NCBI RefSeq assembly: GCF_036711975.1
Contig: NC_091970.1
Location: forward strand, 7,013,501-7,077,500
Direction of reading: 5' to 3'
Source: Onthophagus taurus
Lineage: Eukaryota; Arthropoda; Insecta; Coleoptera; Scarabaeidae
Length of the DNA stretch: 64,000 bases
Positions 37,001 through 46,831 of the stretch are shown here, in pieces. The notes under the pieces are model-generated. The model was not told where the DNA came from. It saw only the letters and a program-made list of their open reading frames with translations, and made no database searches. How positions within the stretch are numbered: position 1 is the stretch's first letter; each line of letters starts with the position of its first letter. Made by a program: the position numbers and the translations under genes.

Positions 37001-38376
37001 ACAATTTTGGGCAAGCTTAGATAATTTTAGACAATTTTGTAAAGTTTTTCCGAGTTTAGATAATTTTAGACACATTTTGACAATTTCAGATATATTTGTG
37101 TATGTTTCGCTAAGTTTAATTAATTTTAAGTACAATGGGGCCGTTATCCTGAATCGAATAGAAAGACTGTCTTTAAAAAAATCGATAAATTACGCAAAAA
37201 TAGAAGGATTGTTAACATTTTCAGATCCTAAAATTGTTTATTTTTTGTAATAATATTAAATTTCAAAATTTTGGTCTAATCCTAGATCCAGAGAGAGTAT
37301 CTAGACCTAGAATTAGAACCATGCTGGTTTAGCCGTCTTAAAAGACGTACAGCTAAACCGGAATGATTCTAGTTCTAGTTCTAGTTCTACTTTTAGTTTA
37401 ATAAAAATATTCAACAATCTGGCGCTGAATAACAGTTAAAACTAGAACTAACACTAGACCGAGAACTAGAAACATTCAGGTTTAGCCGCACGTCTCTCAA
37501 GACGGCTAAACCCGAATGATTCTAGTTTTAGGTCTTGTGTTAGTTCTAGCGACAGTGCTAGTGTCAAACTAGAACTAACACTACGACCTAGAACTAGAAT
37601 CATTCGGGTTTAGCCGTGCGCCTAAAAACAATTTTGATGTTTCTTGAAACAGTTTCGAGGCACGGCAGAAACAAACTTTCAGGTGTTAATGTCAACTTTA
37701 ATTTTATTGTTATATTCGTAATCATTATAAAATAACCTTTAAAATGAGTCCAAACATGATGCATTTATCTAAAAAAAGTCTGAAGACGCACGGCTAAACC
37801 CGAAACTTTCTAGTTCTAGGTCTAGTGTTAGTTCTAGTTTTAGTTTAATAAGTATAGCTTTAAACCTAGAACTAAACGCATTCGGGTTTAGCTATACGTC
37901 TCTTGAGACGGCTAAAAATATACAACAATTTAGCGCTGAATAACAATTTTATATTATTAATTCATAGAAATTCAAGCAAATATCCTGCGGAGATATCTCA
38001 AAGTACTCAATCGACGTTAAGAAAGTCGACGAGGAGTTCAAAACCTGTTACATCCGGTGTATCGAATCCGGAAGATATAACAATTGTTGTTTATTCGTTT
38101 TATGACGAAAAGGTGCCTTATCGGACGAAAATACCCGGAAGGCAAATTACATTGCGACAATTTAAAGATTTCTTACCGAAAAAGGGCAATTTTAGGTAAA
38201 TATAAATATAAATTAATTAATTTTTTTTTAATTATTTTCCGGTTAAAAGGTATTTCTTTAAAACGGAGTGTGAAGAATTGGATAATCAAGTAATACAAGA
38301 AGAGATTAGTTTAGATAACGAAGTGCTGCCAACGTTCGATGGGAAAATAATGGCCCAAATAAAGCCGTTAGACTGA
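22042..38376 (+). CDS. Axin: Axin, scaffold of the beta-catenin destruction complex
   Basis: Eleven coding exons join in frame to 816 residues: 22042-22219, 25457-25727, 25784-26160, 28270-28390, 28501-28650, 28821-29064, 31610-31770, 33965-34144, 34199-34612, 37968-38195, 38250-38376. The start is fixed by an in-frame TAG at 22012; the exon itself begins at 21935. Domains in order: tankyrase-binding RPPVPGEE (residues 26-33), RGS domain for APC binding (about 88-205, [12 protein letters not shown] onward), GSK3-binding helix [13 protein letters not shown] (from 416), beta-catenin-binding helix [10 protein letters not shown] (474-483), a MPPLPIPN then QLEEARRRL segment, and a C-terminal DIX domain (about 736-816). 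All are known Axin modules; the protein acts in the cytoplasm, recruiting GSK3, CK1 and beta-catenin and polymerising through DIX. Several introns are loaded with repeats. AATAAA occurs at 38416 and again at 39297. Confidence 0.97.
22270..22760 (-). mobile_element. Decayed transposon-derived coding fragment
   Basis: Minus-strand translation in broken frames gives a [12 protein letters not shown] segment, EAKLKEGIF, an ENLG segment and [14 protein letters not shown] sequence. This order matches a repetitive, transposon-derived coding family that is widespread in arthropod genomes and usually annotated as uncharacterised. Stops and shifts show it is inactive. It lies between Axin coding exons 1 and 2, next to the retroelement. 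Confidence 0.5.
22780..25370 (-). mobile_element. Broken Ty3/gypsy-type retroelement in Axin intron
   Basis: Reading the minus strand from 25370 down: a FYIPGDKL segment typical of the region before reverse transcriptase, RT N-terminal part (25000-24810, [13 protein letters not shown]), the RT core interrupted by an insertion at about 24193-24583, the YLDDL catalytic motif at about 24190, a thumb region with LGHIIIDHG, and an integrase core near 23190-22870 with TDRGTEF. Frame breaks separate all parts and no LTRs were recognised, so it is a dead fragment of about 2.6 kb. Whether the parent was a plain retrotransposon or an insect endogenous retrovirus cannot be told, as no envelope gene is seen. 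Confidence 0.85.
24193..24583. mobile_element. MITE inserted in the retroelement RT (copy 1)
   Basis: Starts ACAGGGTGTGTCAAATATCTGG and splits the reverse transcriptase reading just at the YLDDL motif. A related copy is at about 34918-35275; both share AATATAGCCAATAACTTC, TGTGGTTTTAAAGAAAAATG, GTTGCTATGGCAACCAAC and GTAGGCGCCGAAATAACGCC. The ORF inside is incidental. The right limit is inferred from where RT-like coding resumes. Confidence 0.7.
26275..26490. repeat. Dispersed ACAGGGTGATTCACATAAG repeat (copy 1)
   Basis: Begins with ACAGGGTGATTCACATAAG and matches the segment at 58868-59103 over its length, apart from a short deletion after the CCCCTGAG phrase. No coding capacity. It has the look of a non-autonomous DNA element end. 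Confidence 0.7.
26940..27800. repeat. Tandem repeat of two alternating monomer types, about 178 bp
   Basis: The phrase AAATCGAATTCTTAAGATATC (or AAACGAATTCTTAAG in the last) recurs near 26951, 27134, 27312, 27489 and 27668. Units 1, 3 and 5 share ATAGAATAAAGTATGTA and TCTCGCGAACAAAACC; units 2 and 4 share ATAGAAGAAAGTATGTA and TTTCGCGTACAAA. The array is therefore A-B-A-B-A, built from a roughly 356-bp dimer. It lies in the Axin intron 26161-28269. Confidence 0.85.
30004..30223. repeat. Inverted repeat with 40-bp arms
   Basis: Left arm about 30004-30043 (GTGTCGTCGAAGAAATTAAA then TTTACAGTTTCCTGTAAATT) pairs with 30184-30223 reversed, with few mismatches. Each arm also contains a smaller palindrome AATTTACAGGAAACTGTAAATT. 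The total is about 220 bp, in the Axin intron just beyond the 3' end of the minus-strand ORF. It may be a small MITE. Confidence 0.75.
30356..31537 (-). CDS. Unknown protein nested antisense in an Axin intron
   Basis: A 393-codon uninterrupted ORF on the minus strand lies wholly inside Axin intron 29065-31609. The ATG at 31537 is followed within seven codons by two more Met. The first 60 residues are basic and Ser/Gly-rich (GGKKWGRKW), followed by a helical segment ([15 protein letters not shown], then [16 protein letters not shown]), a Lys-rich tract, a long Ser/Thr-rich polar middle, and a more ordered C-terminal part with [25 protein letters not shown] and a Cys-rich hydrophobic stretch. 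AATAAA in minus orientation follows the stop within about 15 bp. I do not recognise the family and see no transposase or retroelement motif. Length and codon-like composition favour a real intron-nested, single-exon gene. Confidence 0.6.
   Translation of the reverse strand: MQSQNVMMGGKKWGRKWNTPASDVSENTTKSVCSGSSKRRGSGAKKNHLEYLALPNIHVVSGVLKDHFKTLDQTHVARLEHLIDQIKTKHDECFPKIPKFNNKKTKKNDKKEDDVTEIFSNLSMIKSDEETWSTLTPLKVENLNQDADKKLISTKCNESQTSYHKISYKSVNTSCVNLVDVATSFHETQNSESSIKSIKHKSSIDSLEPTTMLVTHQEPIMIPSVQFIESGGDSFYSCSTELSNFSNKLIMIKICLSDASNDIALDCKLTNKKIEKSFPFNPRDRLNGIYRLFESYKQTFLELLAVTNFSSNFKCVYLCLWGIVQVFWSLCAPKFSHLIRLKPQQKKNVRDKEDSDSLSEPKLNKFFLERHYNRRKEEIVEMFRVSNVCSILS
32153..32490. repeat. Tandem duplication, about 173-bp unit, two copies
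   Basis: TTAGAGCTTATAAATAAAAAA(A)TGG starts at 32153 and 32326, each followed by GGATCTAGTCTTTAT, CCATTACTAAGGTTTTATG and TTTTAGTTTTTGAGTTAT. The block is bounded by CACCACTG phrases. It is a simple non-coding duplication in the Axin intron 31771-33964. Confidence 0.8.
34918..35275. mobile_element. MITE, copy 2 of the family inserted in the retroelement
   Basis: Shares the ordered phrases listed for the 24193 copy, including GCCAATAACTTC, TTGCTATGGCAACCAAC and GTAGGCGCCGAAATAACGCC, and begins next to a CCCTGTATG end. It lies in Axin intron 34613-37967. Smaller CCCTGTA-ended fragments flank it (about 34888 and 35380-35520). Confidence 0.7.
36102..36900. mobile_element. Foldback MITE with long terminal inverted repeats
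   Basis: The ends are CAGTGCGTTTCAAAAGTAAC and, from the right, CAGTGCGTTCCAAAAGTAAC, flanked by TA on both sides (36100-36101 and 36901-36902). The inverted similarity continues inward for more than 150 bp, including GGGTCTAAAGATTTAAATTT and a GGAATTTGAAAGAG block at about 36296 and 36790. It is 799 bp with no ORF. TA duplications suggest mobilisation by a Tc1/mariner-type transposase. Confidence 0.88.
37280..37951. repeat. Cluster of palindromic GGTTTAGCC modules before an Axin DIX exon
   Basis: Hairpin cores GGTTTAGCCG...CGGCTAAACC or variants occur near 37329-37362, 37490-37525 and 37886-37915, with half copies near 37609 and 37776. Between them lie alternating CTAGAACTAGAA and TTCTAGTTCTAG tracts in both orientations. 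A unit TAAAAATAT(T/A)CAACAAT(C/T)T(G/A)GCGCTGAATAACA occurs near 37402 and again at 37914-37951, the latter ending only 16 bases before the exon that starts at 37968. The cluster is split by foreign sequence at about 37640-37770, which includes a fragment of the IR-flanking repeat. Confidence 0.8.
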
Positions 38377-39474
38377 AAAAGTTAATAAGAAAAAAGAATA
38401 AAATTCAAGAGAAATAATAAATTAACGATTTTAGCTTTAAATAATTTAAATAATCTTCGATTGTCGGATTCATCGAGAATTTTTTTATGATAATCGTTTT
38501 TATTTGGAATATTATCCATAAATACTTATTTTTTATGACAAATATTTATGGATTTATATGAATAAAATTTTTTTTGGGAAAAAATATTGATATAATATTG
38601 ATATTTTTTTTGTATATAAATAAAAAAGAATTTTGCACATAAAATGACTTAATTAATAATAACACAATTTCAAATTGAAAACTCGATTGTTTCCGCTTTC
38701 TTGTGTACAGTATTTCATTGTAAATACTTTTTTTTTTATTAATTTCTTTTATTTTTTAATCCTTATTATTTATTTTCAACCATCCTGAATCAACGATGTA
38801 TTAATATTAATAAAGTTATAAATCTCTCCAAAACCAGCATTAAAACAAAAAAAAATAAATCTAGGACACCTTATTTTTATTAAAATTTGTTTTTTTATTG
38901 ATTTTAGGAAATAATTTTTGCCAATTTGAGATTAATTCTACTTAAAAAATGAATATATCTCGTACTGTGTAGGTCACACGTCCGTTCGCGTCCATTCGAC
39001 TACAACTACTACTATTTACTATTGTATTACGTATTGTAGGGTGCAAAGAAGTGCCTTTCGCTCGTTCACTCGACGAATTATTCGAGTATATGACACGTAG
39101 AAGCTGCTATTTTTTTAAAATAAAAAAAAATGAATAATAGTAATAATAATAAAACCGAAAAAACAAGAACCCAAACGAGATGCGTTTCTTGCGACTTCAT
39201 TTTTTTAAACTTTTTTTTGTAATGTACAGAAATACCTCATTTCGTTTGTAAAACGCGGCCGTTTTTTTATTGTACAACATCGTCTTGGCACGAGTTAATA
39301 AAGAAAAAAATTTGTGACGACAGCTATAAAAAAACGTTTTTTTTAATCACCCTGTATTAATATATAATTTTTAGTAACCATAGGCAACCCAAACCGGAAG
39401 TAAACATTAACCCACCCTTTCTGAACGTTTTACGAGTTTAATAAGGTTAGAATAAAATAGAATGACATGAAACG
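38377..39474 (+). other. Axin 3' region and CEP20 promoter region
   Basis: Contains two AATAAA signals usable by Axin (38416 and 39297), A/T homopolymer tracts and a CACCCTGTATTAA element end near 39349. The CEP20 promoter must lie within the last hundred or so bases; no clear TATA or initiator was found. Confidence 0.5.
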
Positions 39475-39915
39475 ATGATGGAAACGACAGAAAAAGACCT
39501 CGTTAACGGTAAAACTAATTTAATTAACAAAAAAAATCAATTTGAAACATTAAAATTGTTTGTTTTAGCCGTGAGGGATTCGTTAAAAAACGATGGACAT
39601 TTGGGGCGAGTTAAAGCCGAATTGAGATCGGCGATTATGTCAGTGTTGAATAAAAATTGCAAAGAGGATAACGTGCCTCAATTGCCCGACGAAACGAAAC
39701 TGATCAACGATTTAATACGAGAATATTTAGCGTGGAACGGATACGTTTATTCGGAACAGGTGTTAGCGGCCGAATCAAGTCAGCACTCCGAACGGCTTCC
39801 CAGAGATAATTTAGCGGCTAAATTAAACGTGGCCGACGACGAAAGAACCGCCAAAATACCCCTTTTGTATTACGTCGTCGCGGCTTTTCAAAATCAAGAA
39901 AGTGACGGATCATAA
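39475..39915 (+). CDS. CEP20: CEP20/FOPNL-like LisH-domain centrosomal protein
   Basis: A single-exon ORF of 146 residues. The N-terminal half resembles the FOP/FOR20 N-terminal domain (LKLFVLAVRDSLKNDGHLG, then VKAELRSAIMSVL). It is followed by a LisH motif (LINDLIREYLAWNGYVYSEQ VLAAES, about residues 79-105) and the family phrase KIPLLYYVVAAF near the C-terminus. In other animals this family sits at centriolar satellites and basal bodies and supports ciliogenesis. The length fits insect orthologues. Two adjacent ATGs (39475, 39478) make the exact start uncertain by one residue. AATAAA at 39956-39961. Retrocopy origin is possible given no introns, but the frame is clean. Confidence 0.85.
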   Translation: MMETTEKDLVNGKTNLINKKNQFETLKLFVLAVRDSLKNDGHLGRVKAELRSAIMSVLNKNCKEDNVPQLPDETKLINDLIREYLAWNGYVYSEQVLAAESSQHSERLPRDNLAAKLNVADDERTAKIPLLYYVVAAFQNQESDGS

Positions 39916-40135
39916 GTAAATACGTTTTTATTTATTTATGATTTCATAAAACGTAAATAAATTGCTTCAAATTGGTGTGTATTGAAACGATTAAAAATTA
40001 TTAAAAAAAAAATGTGCTTTCTTATTTTCTTATCGATACGAATTTTCCATGTTTATCATTGAATACCTTTAGAATTACGTATGTAAAGAAAAAACGTTAA
40101 AAATGTACGCGTTCAGCTTATCGTTTACTTCGGTC

Positions 40136-40192
40136 AGTTAACGTTTAGCATTTACGCGTCAATTTTCTTAGTAATGAGTCTGCATAAAGCTG
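40136..40192 (+). promoter_or_regulatory. Candidate initiator and non-coding first exon of SLC26 gene A
   Basis: An initiator-like TCAGTT (A at 40136) is followed by a short exon ending in a strong donor GTGAGT at 40193. The ATG inside (40174) would hit a stop soon after joining the coding exon at 42316, so the exon would be untranslated. Position and strand fit gene A. No TATA box is obvious. Confidence 0.4.
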
Positions 40193-40769
40193 GTGAGTGT
40201 GTGAGTGTTTTTTAATAAACTTGGATACCTTTTAATTGTAAGCGAATTTAAATCAATTTTTAAATTTATTTAAATTTAAATACGTTTTTGTTATTAACAT
40301 TGTCAAGTTTATGCTCTTTATCCTTTCAATTAAGTCTCAAACTACAGCTCAAATGCGTTTTGTTGAATGTCTCAAGAATTTGTTTTAGATCCAATGTTAA
40401 AAATTATTTCTTTTCTTAATATATGAGCTGGTTTAGTCCAGTTAAGTTAATACAATAAGTTACAACCTAACTCAAAAGGATCCCAACCTGAAAGCAACCC
40501 AACTCAAAAGAATCCTAACTTGACAGCAACCCAATCCAGCCCAACTCTCAAGCAACCTAATGTAAACGTAAATTCGTGAAAACAATTCAGTTAGAATATA
40601 GAGTCTGTACACAGAGTTATGAAATCCACCTACAGGCTAAGAGATGGAAGAAAAAAGCAATTTCAACTGCTGAAATTAAAGCTAGATTTTCCATGATGAA
40701 AGCAACCCATCTCTTCGAAAATTATTAAATTTTAAGAAAAAAAGTGTCCAAGAAATCCTTCAAAATTGA

Positions 40770-41690
40770 TTTTTAAACGCCCACACTATTTATTTAAAAT
40801 GATTTTGGGTTCTACAAGATTTTTTTCTCAAAATTAATCGGTGACGTTTGACATAACCTAACTTTTTATATTACCAATTTAAAATTTTTGGATCATTCTA
40901 AAGGTGATTTATTAAACAAGGACATAGTAAGTAAGAAATCACATTTATTTAGGTGAAAATTTCTATATTTTCTTTAAAAAATTTAAAAATTATTTTTCTT
41001 TTTTAAACTAACCCCATCTAACGTTAACTCCCCGTATTAAGTCGCGTTTTTGACATAACGATTACAGGTCTTATAAAATGATTAAATTTCAAGAAAAAAT
41101 AAGATTAATTGAACCAAGTAATCCTTCAAAATTGATTTTTAAACACTCAAACTATCTATTTAAAGTGATTTTAGGTTCTATAAGATTTTCTTCTCCAAAT
41201 TAATCGGTGACGTTTGACATAACCCAACTTTTTATATTACCAGTTTAAAATTTTTAGATCATTCTAAAGGTGATTTATTAAACAAGGACATAGTAAGTAA
41301 GAAATCACATTTATTTAGGTGAACATTTCTACATTTTTAAAAAATTTAAAATAATTTTTCTTTTTTAAACTAACCCCATCTAACGTTAACTCCCCGTATT
41401 AAGTCGCGTTTTTTGACATAACGATTACAGATCTCATAAAATGATTAAATTTCAAGAAAAATGAGATTAATTGAACCAAGTAATCCTTCAAAATTGATTT
41501 TTGAACACTCAAATTATCTATTTAAAGTGATTTTAGGTTCTACAAGATTTTTTTCTCCAAATTAATCGGTGACGTTTGATATAACTAAACTTTTTATATT
41601 ATCAATTTAAAATTTTTGGATCATTTTATAGGTGATTTGTTAAACAAAGACATAGTAAGTAAGAAATCAAATTTATTTATTGATATGTGA
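40770..41690. repeat. 366-bp tandem repeat in intron 1 of SLC26 gene A
   Basis: GTGACGTTTGA(C/T)ATAAC recurs at 40841, 41207 and 41569. Each unit carries CCTTCAAAATTGATTTTT, GTGATTT(T)AGGTTCTA, GGTGATTTATTAAACAA, ACATAGTAAGTAAGAAATC, and CCCCATCTAACGTTAACTCC, then TTAAGTCGCG. The same unit forms the larger array in intron 4 (43320-45040). Confidence 0.88.
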
Positions 41691-41727
41691 ACCCAAGAAA
41701 TGACGGCAATAGGAATTTGAACTTAAC
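41687..41727 (+). pseudogene. Stray fragment of SLC26 gene A exon 6
   Basis: Right after the intron 1 array, CCCAAGAAATGACGGCAAT(A)GGAATTTG then AACTTAAC matches exon 6 of the same gene (near 45287-45322), with one substitution and one deleted base. It has no splice sites of its own. It points to duplication of the intron 4 region, repeat plus neighbouring exon, into intron 1. Confidence 0.75.
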
Positions 41728-42341
41728 ATCCATTAACTATGTGGTCTTACCATACTGAACTAGGCTTTTAATTATTTTTCTTAATTAAAAGACTCCTATA
41801 TCAACCCATCGATATCAACCTAACCTGGAAAGAACTCAACCCAAATGCAACCTAACTCAAACGCCCAACTTGAAAACAATCCAATTCAGAAGGAACCCAA
41901 TTCAAGAGGAATCCAACCTAAAAGCAGCAAGATTTATGCTTTGGTGGTTGAGAGGCATTATTTAGCAAGATATTTTTTCATTTGCCAAATTATCATTACG
42001 TATGGTCTACTTGATTAAGGTGGAAAACATTACACGTATCTCCAAGAATTTCTTCAATCTTGATAAGTTTTCTTCCAGAAGAGACAGTTTTAAGGATCAT
42101 TACTTGATTGCTACATCAAATATCTTCAAATCACTAAATTTGAAACTTAAAATATATACAAAAAAAAGTAATAAAATCGACTCAAAATAAATTAAATCCC
42201 AAGTTTTTATTTATTTCATCTCTTTTGTGTTATTACAATTGCTTCAAGGACTAATTTCTTACATAACATTTTTTCTTAACAATACTTTAATGATTTTTTG
42301 TGATTTTATTTCCAGTTCATTTTTAATCCCACCAAAAGAAC

Positions 42342-45300
42342 ATGCACAAAAAGCCCTTGGATTTCCTCGTAAAAGTGTGCCCCATTTTGGGATGGATCGG
42401 AGATTACAATGGTGAAAAAGCTGTGGCAGATTTCATCGCTGGAGTTACAGTTGGATTAACACTCATTCCCCAAACGATGGCTTACGCCGCTTTGGCCGGA
42501 TTAGAACCACAAGTAAGAAATAATTTTTTTTCTACAAAATTAATTGATAAACTTAATTCTAGTATGGTTTATATTCTTCACTTTGCGGTGGAATTATTTA
42601 TGCGATTTTCGGGACTGTTCCGCAACTCAGCATCGCCCCAACAGCGTTACTTTCTTTGTTAACGATGACTTATACGAGTCAAATTAGTTTTGGAAATGTT
42701 CAAGCAACAATTTTGTTATGTTTCTTTTCTGGACTCGTTGAATTACTTTGCGGGATTTTTCATTTAGGATTTTTAGTTGATTTTGTTTCAACTCCCGTTG
42801 TGGTCGGGTTAACATCGGCTGGGGCGATTCTTATCGCTTCTGCACAAATTAAAAGTGTTTTGGGGTTACAGTATCGAGCGGAAAAGTTTATCGATATTTG
42901 GAGAAAAATTTTTGAACACGTTGGGGAAACTAATTTTTACGACGCCGCTTTAAGCCTGATTTGTTGCTGCTTATTATTGTTATTAAGGGTAATTCTTTAT
43001 TAAGTTTTATTTATTATTTTATTAATATCTTTTTTTTTATAGCAATTAAAAGATTTTTCTTCATCTCCTGGTGAAATGAAAAAGAATCGTCAAAGATCGT
43101 ACAAAGTAATTTTATGGTTTATTTGCGTTAGTAGAAACGCTATTGTAGTTATTACTAGTTCGGTTATTGCTTATTTTTGGTGTGTTGATAATCAAAAACG
43201 TTTCACATTCTCAGGTAAATACATTTTTTTAAAACCCTTAAAATGCCCGCTATTTTAAATTTTTATTTTCCTATAAGCGCCATCTTTTGTTGGGTAGTTA
43301 AATGACAATACTTAAACGTATACAAACTAGATTGTCCCTATTAAATTGACGTTTGACGTAACCTAACTTTTTATATTATCAATTTAAAATTTTTGGATCG
43401 TTTTAAAGGTGATTTATAAAAAAAAGACATAGTAAGTAATAAATCACATTTATTTAGGTGAAAATTTCTACATTTTCTTTAAAAAATCTTTAAAACTAAT
43501 TTTTCATTTTCAAACTAACCCCATCTAACGTTAATTCCCCGTATTAAGTCGCGTTTTTGACATAACGATTACAGATCTTATAAAATTATTAAATTTTAAG
43601 AAAAAAAAGTGTAATTGAGCCAAGAAATCCTTCAAAATTGATTTTTAAAGGCGCACACTATTTATTTAAAGTGATTTTAGGTTCTACAAGATTTTTTTCT
43701 TCAAATTAATCGGTGACTTTTCATATAACCTAACTTTTTATATCATCAATTTAAAGTTTTTGGATCATTTTAAAGGTGATTTATTAGACAAAGACATAGT
43801 AGGTAACAAATCACATTTATTTAGGTGAGAATTTCTACATTTTCTTTAAAAAATCTTTAAAAATAATTTATTTTTTTCATGCTAACCCATCTAACGTTAA
43901 TTCCCCGTATTAAGTCGCGCTTTTGACATAACGATTACAGATCTTATAAGATAATTAAATTTTAAGAAAAAAAAGTGTAATTGAACCAAGAAATCCTTCA
44001 AAATTTATTTTTAAACACTCAAAGTATCTATTTAAAGTGATTTTAGTTTCTACAAGATTTTTTTCTTCAAATTAATCGGTGACTTTTCATATAACCTAAC
44101 TTTTTATATCATCAATTTAAAGTTTTTGGATCATTTTAAAGGTGATTTATTAGACAAAGACATAGTAGGTAACAAATCACATTTATTTAGGTGAGAATTT
44201 CTACATTTTCTTTAAAAAATCTTTAAAAATAATTTATTTTTTTCATGCTAACCCATCTAACGTTAATTCCCCGTATTAAGTCGCGCTTTTGACATAACGA
44301 TTACAGATCTTATAAGATAATTAAATTTTAAGAAAAAAAAGTGTAATTGAACCAAGAAATCCTTCAAAATTTATTTTTAAACACTCAAAGTATCTATTTA
44401 AAGTGATTTTAGTTTCTACAAGATTTTTTTCTTCAAATTAATCGGTGACTTTTCATATAACCTAACTTTTTATATCATCAATTTAAAGTTTTTGGATCAT
44501 TTTAAAGGTGATTTATTAGACAAAGACATAGTAGGTAACAAATCACATTTATTTAGGTGAGAATTTCTACATTTTCTTTAAAAAATCTTTAAAAATAATT
44601 TATTTTTTTCATGCTAACCCCATCTAACGTTAATTCCCCGTATTAAGTCGCGCTTTTGACATAACGATTACAGATCTTATAAAATAATTAAATTTTAAGA
44701 AAAAAAAGTGTAATTGAACCAAGAAATCCTTCAAAATTGATTTTTAAACACTCAAAGTATCTATTTAAAGTGATTTTAGTTTCTACAAGATTTTTTCTTA
44801 AAATTAATCGGTGACGTTTGACATAACCCAACTTTTTATGTTCCCAATTTAAAATTTTTTGATCGTTTTAAAGGTGATTTATTAAACAAAGCGATAGTAA
44901 GTAGCAAATCACATTTATTTAGGTGAAAAATTCTACATTTTCTTTAAAAAATCTTTAAAAATATTTTTCTTTTTTAAACTATCCCCATCTAGCGTTGACA
45001 ACCCGCATTAATTTATATTTTTGACATCTGTCAAATTTAATTTTGTAGGTCAAGTTCCTTCCGGATTACCAACAATATCTCTTCCGCCGTTTCAAATAAC
45101 AACCAATAATCACACCTTAACTTTTCCCGAAATAATTGGAGAACTTGGAACTGCTATTTTAGTGATGCCAGCTTTAGCTATTTTGGCAAATATAGCGGTC
45201 GCCAAAAGTTTTTGTAAGTTTCTATTTAATTAATAAAAAATTTTTATGGCAATATCATTTTAGCTAAAGGAAAGGTTGTGAATGCATCCCAAGAAATGAC

Positions 45301-46530
45301 GGCAATCGGAATTTGCAACTTAACCAGTTCGCTTTTAAGCTCGATGCCGATAAATGCTTCGTTTTCCAGAGCGGCTGTCACTAATGCAAGCGGGGTTAAA
45401 ACCCCTTTTTCGGGGGTTTATTCATCAATAATTGTGTTGTTATCCCTCACCTTTTTAACGCCTTATTTTTCTTATATTCCCAAAGCTGCTTTAGCTTCAG
45501 TTATTATTTGCGCCGTTATATTTATGGTTGAAACAACGATAGCGCACCATATTTGGAAATTACATAGTAAGTCAAAACATTTTTTGAATCTAAATAAATA
45601 AATAATCTTAATTTTGTTGTAGAAATAGATATTATTCCATTAACATCAACATTTTTCGCGTGTTTATTCCTAGGAATTGAAATAGGGATCGTTATTGGGA
45701 TTTTTGTCGATTTATTAATGTTGTTATTTTACATTTCAAGACCTAAATTAGAAGCACATCGAGTTATTGTAACAAAAAAAACTTTTTTTATTATTATTTT
45801 TTTTTCATTAATTTATTTTCTTTGTAGATTGAAGGAAACGAGTATTTAAAAATCGTCCCCTCTTCGTCCATTTATTACCCCTCGGCCGAATACATCCGAA
45901 ATCGCATCATAAAAAGTGGGGTTTTAATCGAAAAGAATAAGGGGGGAAAAGTTGTGATTATAGATTGTTCTAGAATAAGTAAAACCGATTATACAACGGC
46001 TAAGGTAAAAAAATTAAATTAATTAATTTGATTTAATTTTTTTTTTGGTTTTAGTGTTTGGGATCTTTAGCTGATGATTTACAAAAAGGCGGAAAAACTA
46101 TCGCATTTTTGAAGCTTGAGCCGCATTTAACCAAAATGTTATCGAAAACTTGTCGAAATTGCATTTTTGCCTTTACAGATGATGTTTTAGTGGAAATTTT
46201 AAAAGGTTTTTAATTAACATTAAGAATGTGTTCGCCAAAAAGTCAGCAACACCCTCTCTTTTTTGCTTCCACCTGCATTGGATTACTAGACATCATCTAG
46301 GAAATATTTTAGATATTATTATACACAAAATTTTAGAAACGTAATGTTATGGAACCAAAAATAAGCTGATTTTTTGGCATTTTTTTACGTAAAAATTGAA
46401 AATACTTTTCTTAATTCTAATTTATATTCCAGAACGAAGAAATTCCGATATTTTAAACAGTTACAAAAGCATACAAATATCAAACGGAGATTTACCAGCA
46501 ATTTTCGAAACCGTCGAGTCGAAAATGTGA
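42342..46530 (+). CDS. SLC26-family anion (sulfate) transporter, gene A
   Basis: Nine coding exons in continuous frame give 602 residues: 42342-42512 (exon from 42316), 42563-42988, 43043-43214, 45049-45213, 45264-45566, 45623-45768, 45828-46004, 46055-46205, 46433-46530. An in-frame TAA at 42325 fixes the start. The N-terminus carries the family signature (AGVTVGLTLIPQTMAYAALAGL) and YGLYSSLCGGIIYAIFGT. There follow about a dozen hydrophobic segments with NASFSRAAVTNASG and FLTPYFSYIPKAALASVIICAV, then a cytoplasmic STAS domain from about residue 460 (NEYLKIVP, KVVIIDCSRISKTDY). SLC26 proteins carry sulfate, bicarbonate, chloride or oxalate; insect members of this length resemble the SLC26A11-type sulfate transporter, but the substrate is inferred. 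Intron 4 (43215-45048) is almost all 366-bp repeats. AATAAA at 46539 and 46543. Confidence 0.95.
43320..45040. repeat. 366-bp tandem array filling intron 4 of SLC26 gene A
   Basis: GTGAC(T/G)TTT recurs at 43713, 44079, 44445 and 44811, exactly 366 bp apart, with a partial copy before. Two adjacent units (about 43745-44110 and 44111-44476) look base-for-base identical, so amplification or gene conversion is recent. Monomers match the intron 1 array. Confidence 0.92.
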
Positions 46531-46689
46531 TTTAGTTTAATAAATAAAATTCGTGGGAGAATTGATCGGTTGATTAATTTAATCAAAATCTATTTAATCC
46601 TATTAATCTTACCTTAAACTTGCATTTTTAACCTTACGGTGACGATAAATAAGGCTCATTTTCCTGCATCAGAACCAGATCGATACTCA

Positions 46690-46831
46690 TATATAGAGTT
46701 TAGTTCGCATTTCAAACGCTGGAAATCCAACGGCGCTGGTATCGTTTGTTTATTCGTTCGATTTGTGCCGAAAATGTAAGGTTAAAAGCTGAAACGCACG
46801 CAAGTGTCGGATACAAATACGGATATAAAAC
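46690..46831 (+). promoter_or_regulatory. Possible promoter and non-coding exon downstream of SLC26 gene A
   Basis: TATATAG at 46690 is followed by TCAAAC (A at 46714) and a GC-richer exon-like stretch ending at a good donor GTAAGT at 46832. No ORF follows. It could start an alternative transcript of SLC26 gene B, 14.5 kb downstream, or a non-coding RNA. The evidence is only motif-based. Confidence 0.3.

Noticed and set aside
36888..37250. 120-codon ORF starting at the foldback end, with recurring LDNFR-like units
   Set aside because: Starts in the inverted repeat of the element and consists of a short AT-rich degenerate repeat (TTAGATAATTTTAGACA); no protein family resemblance.
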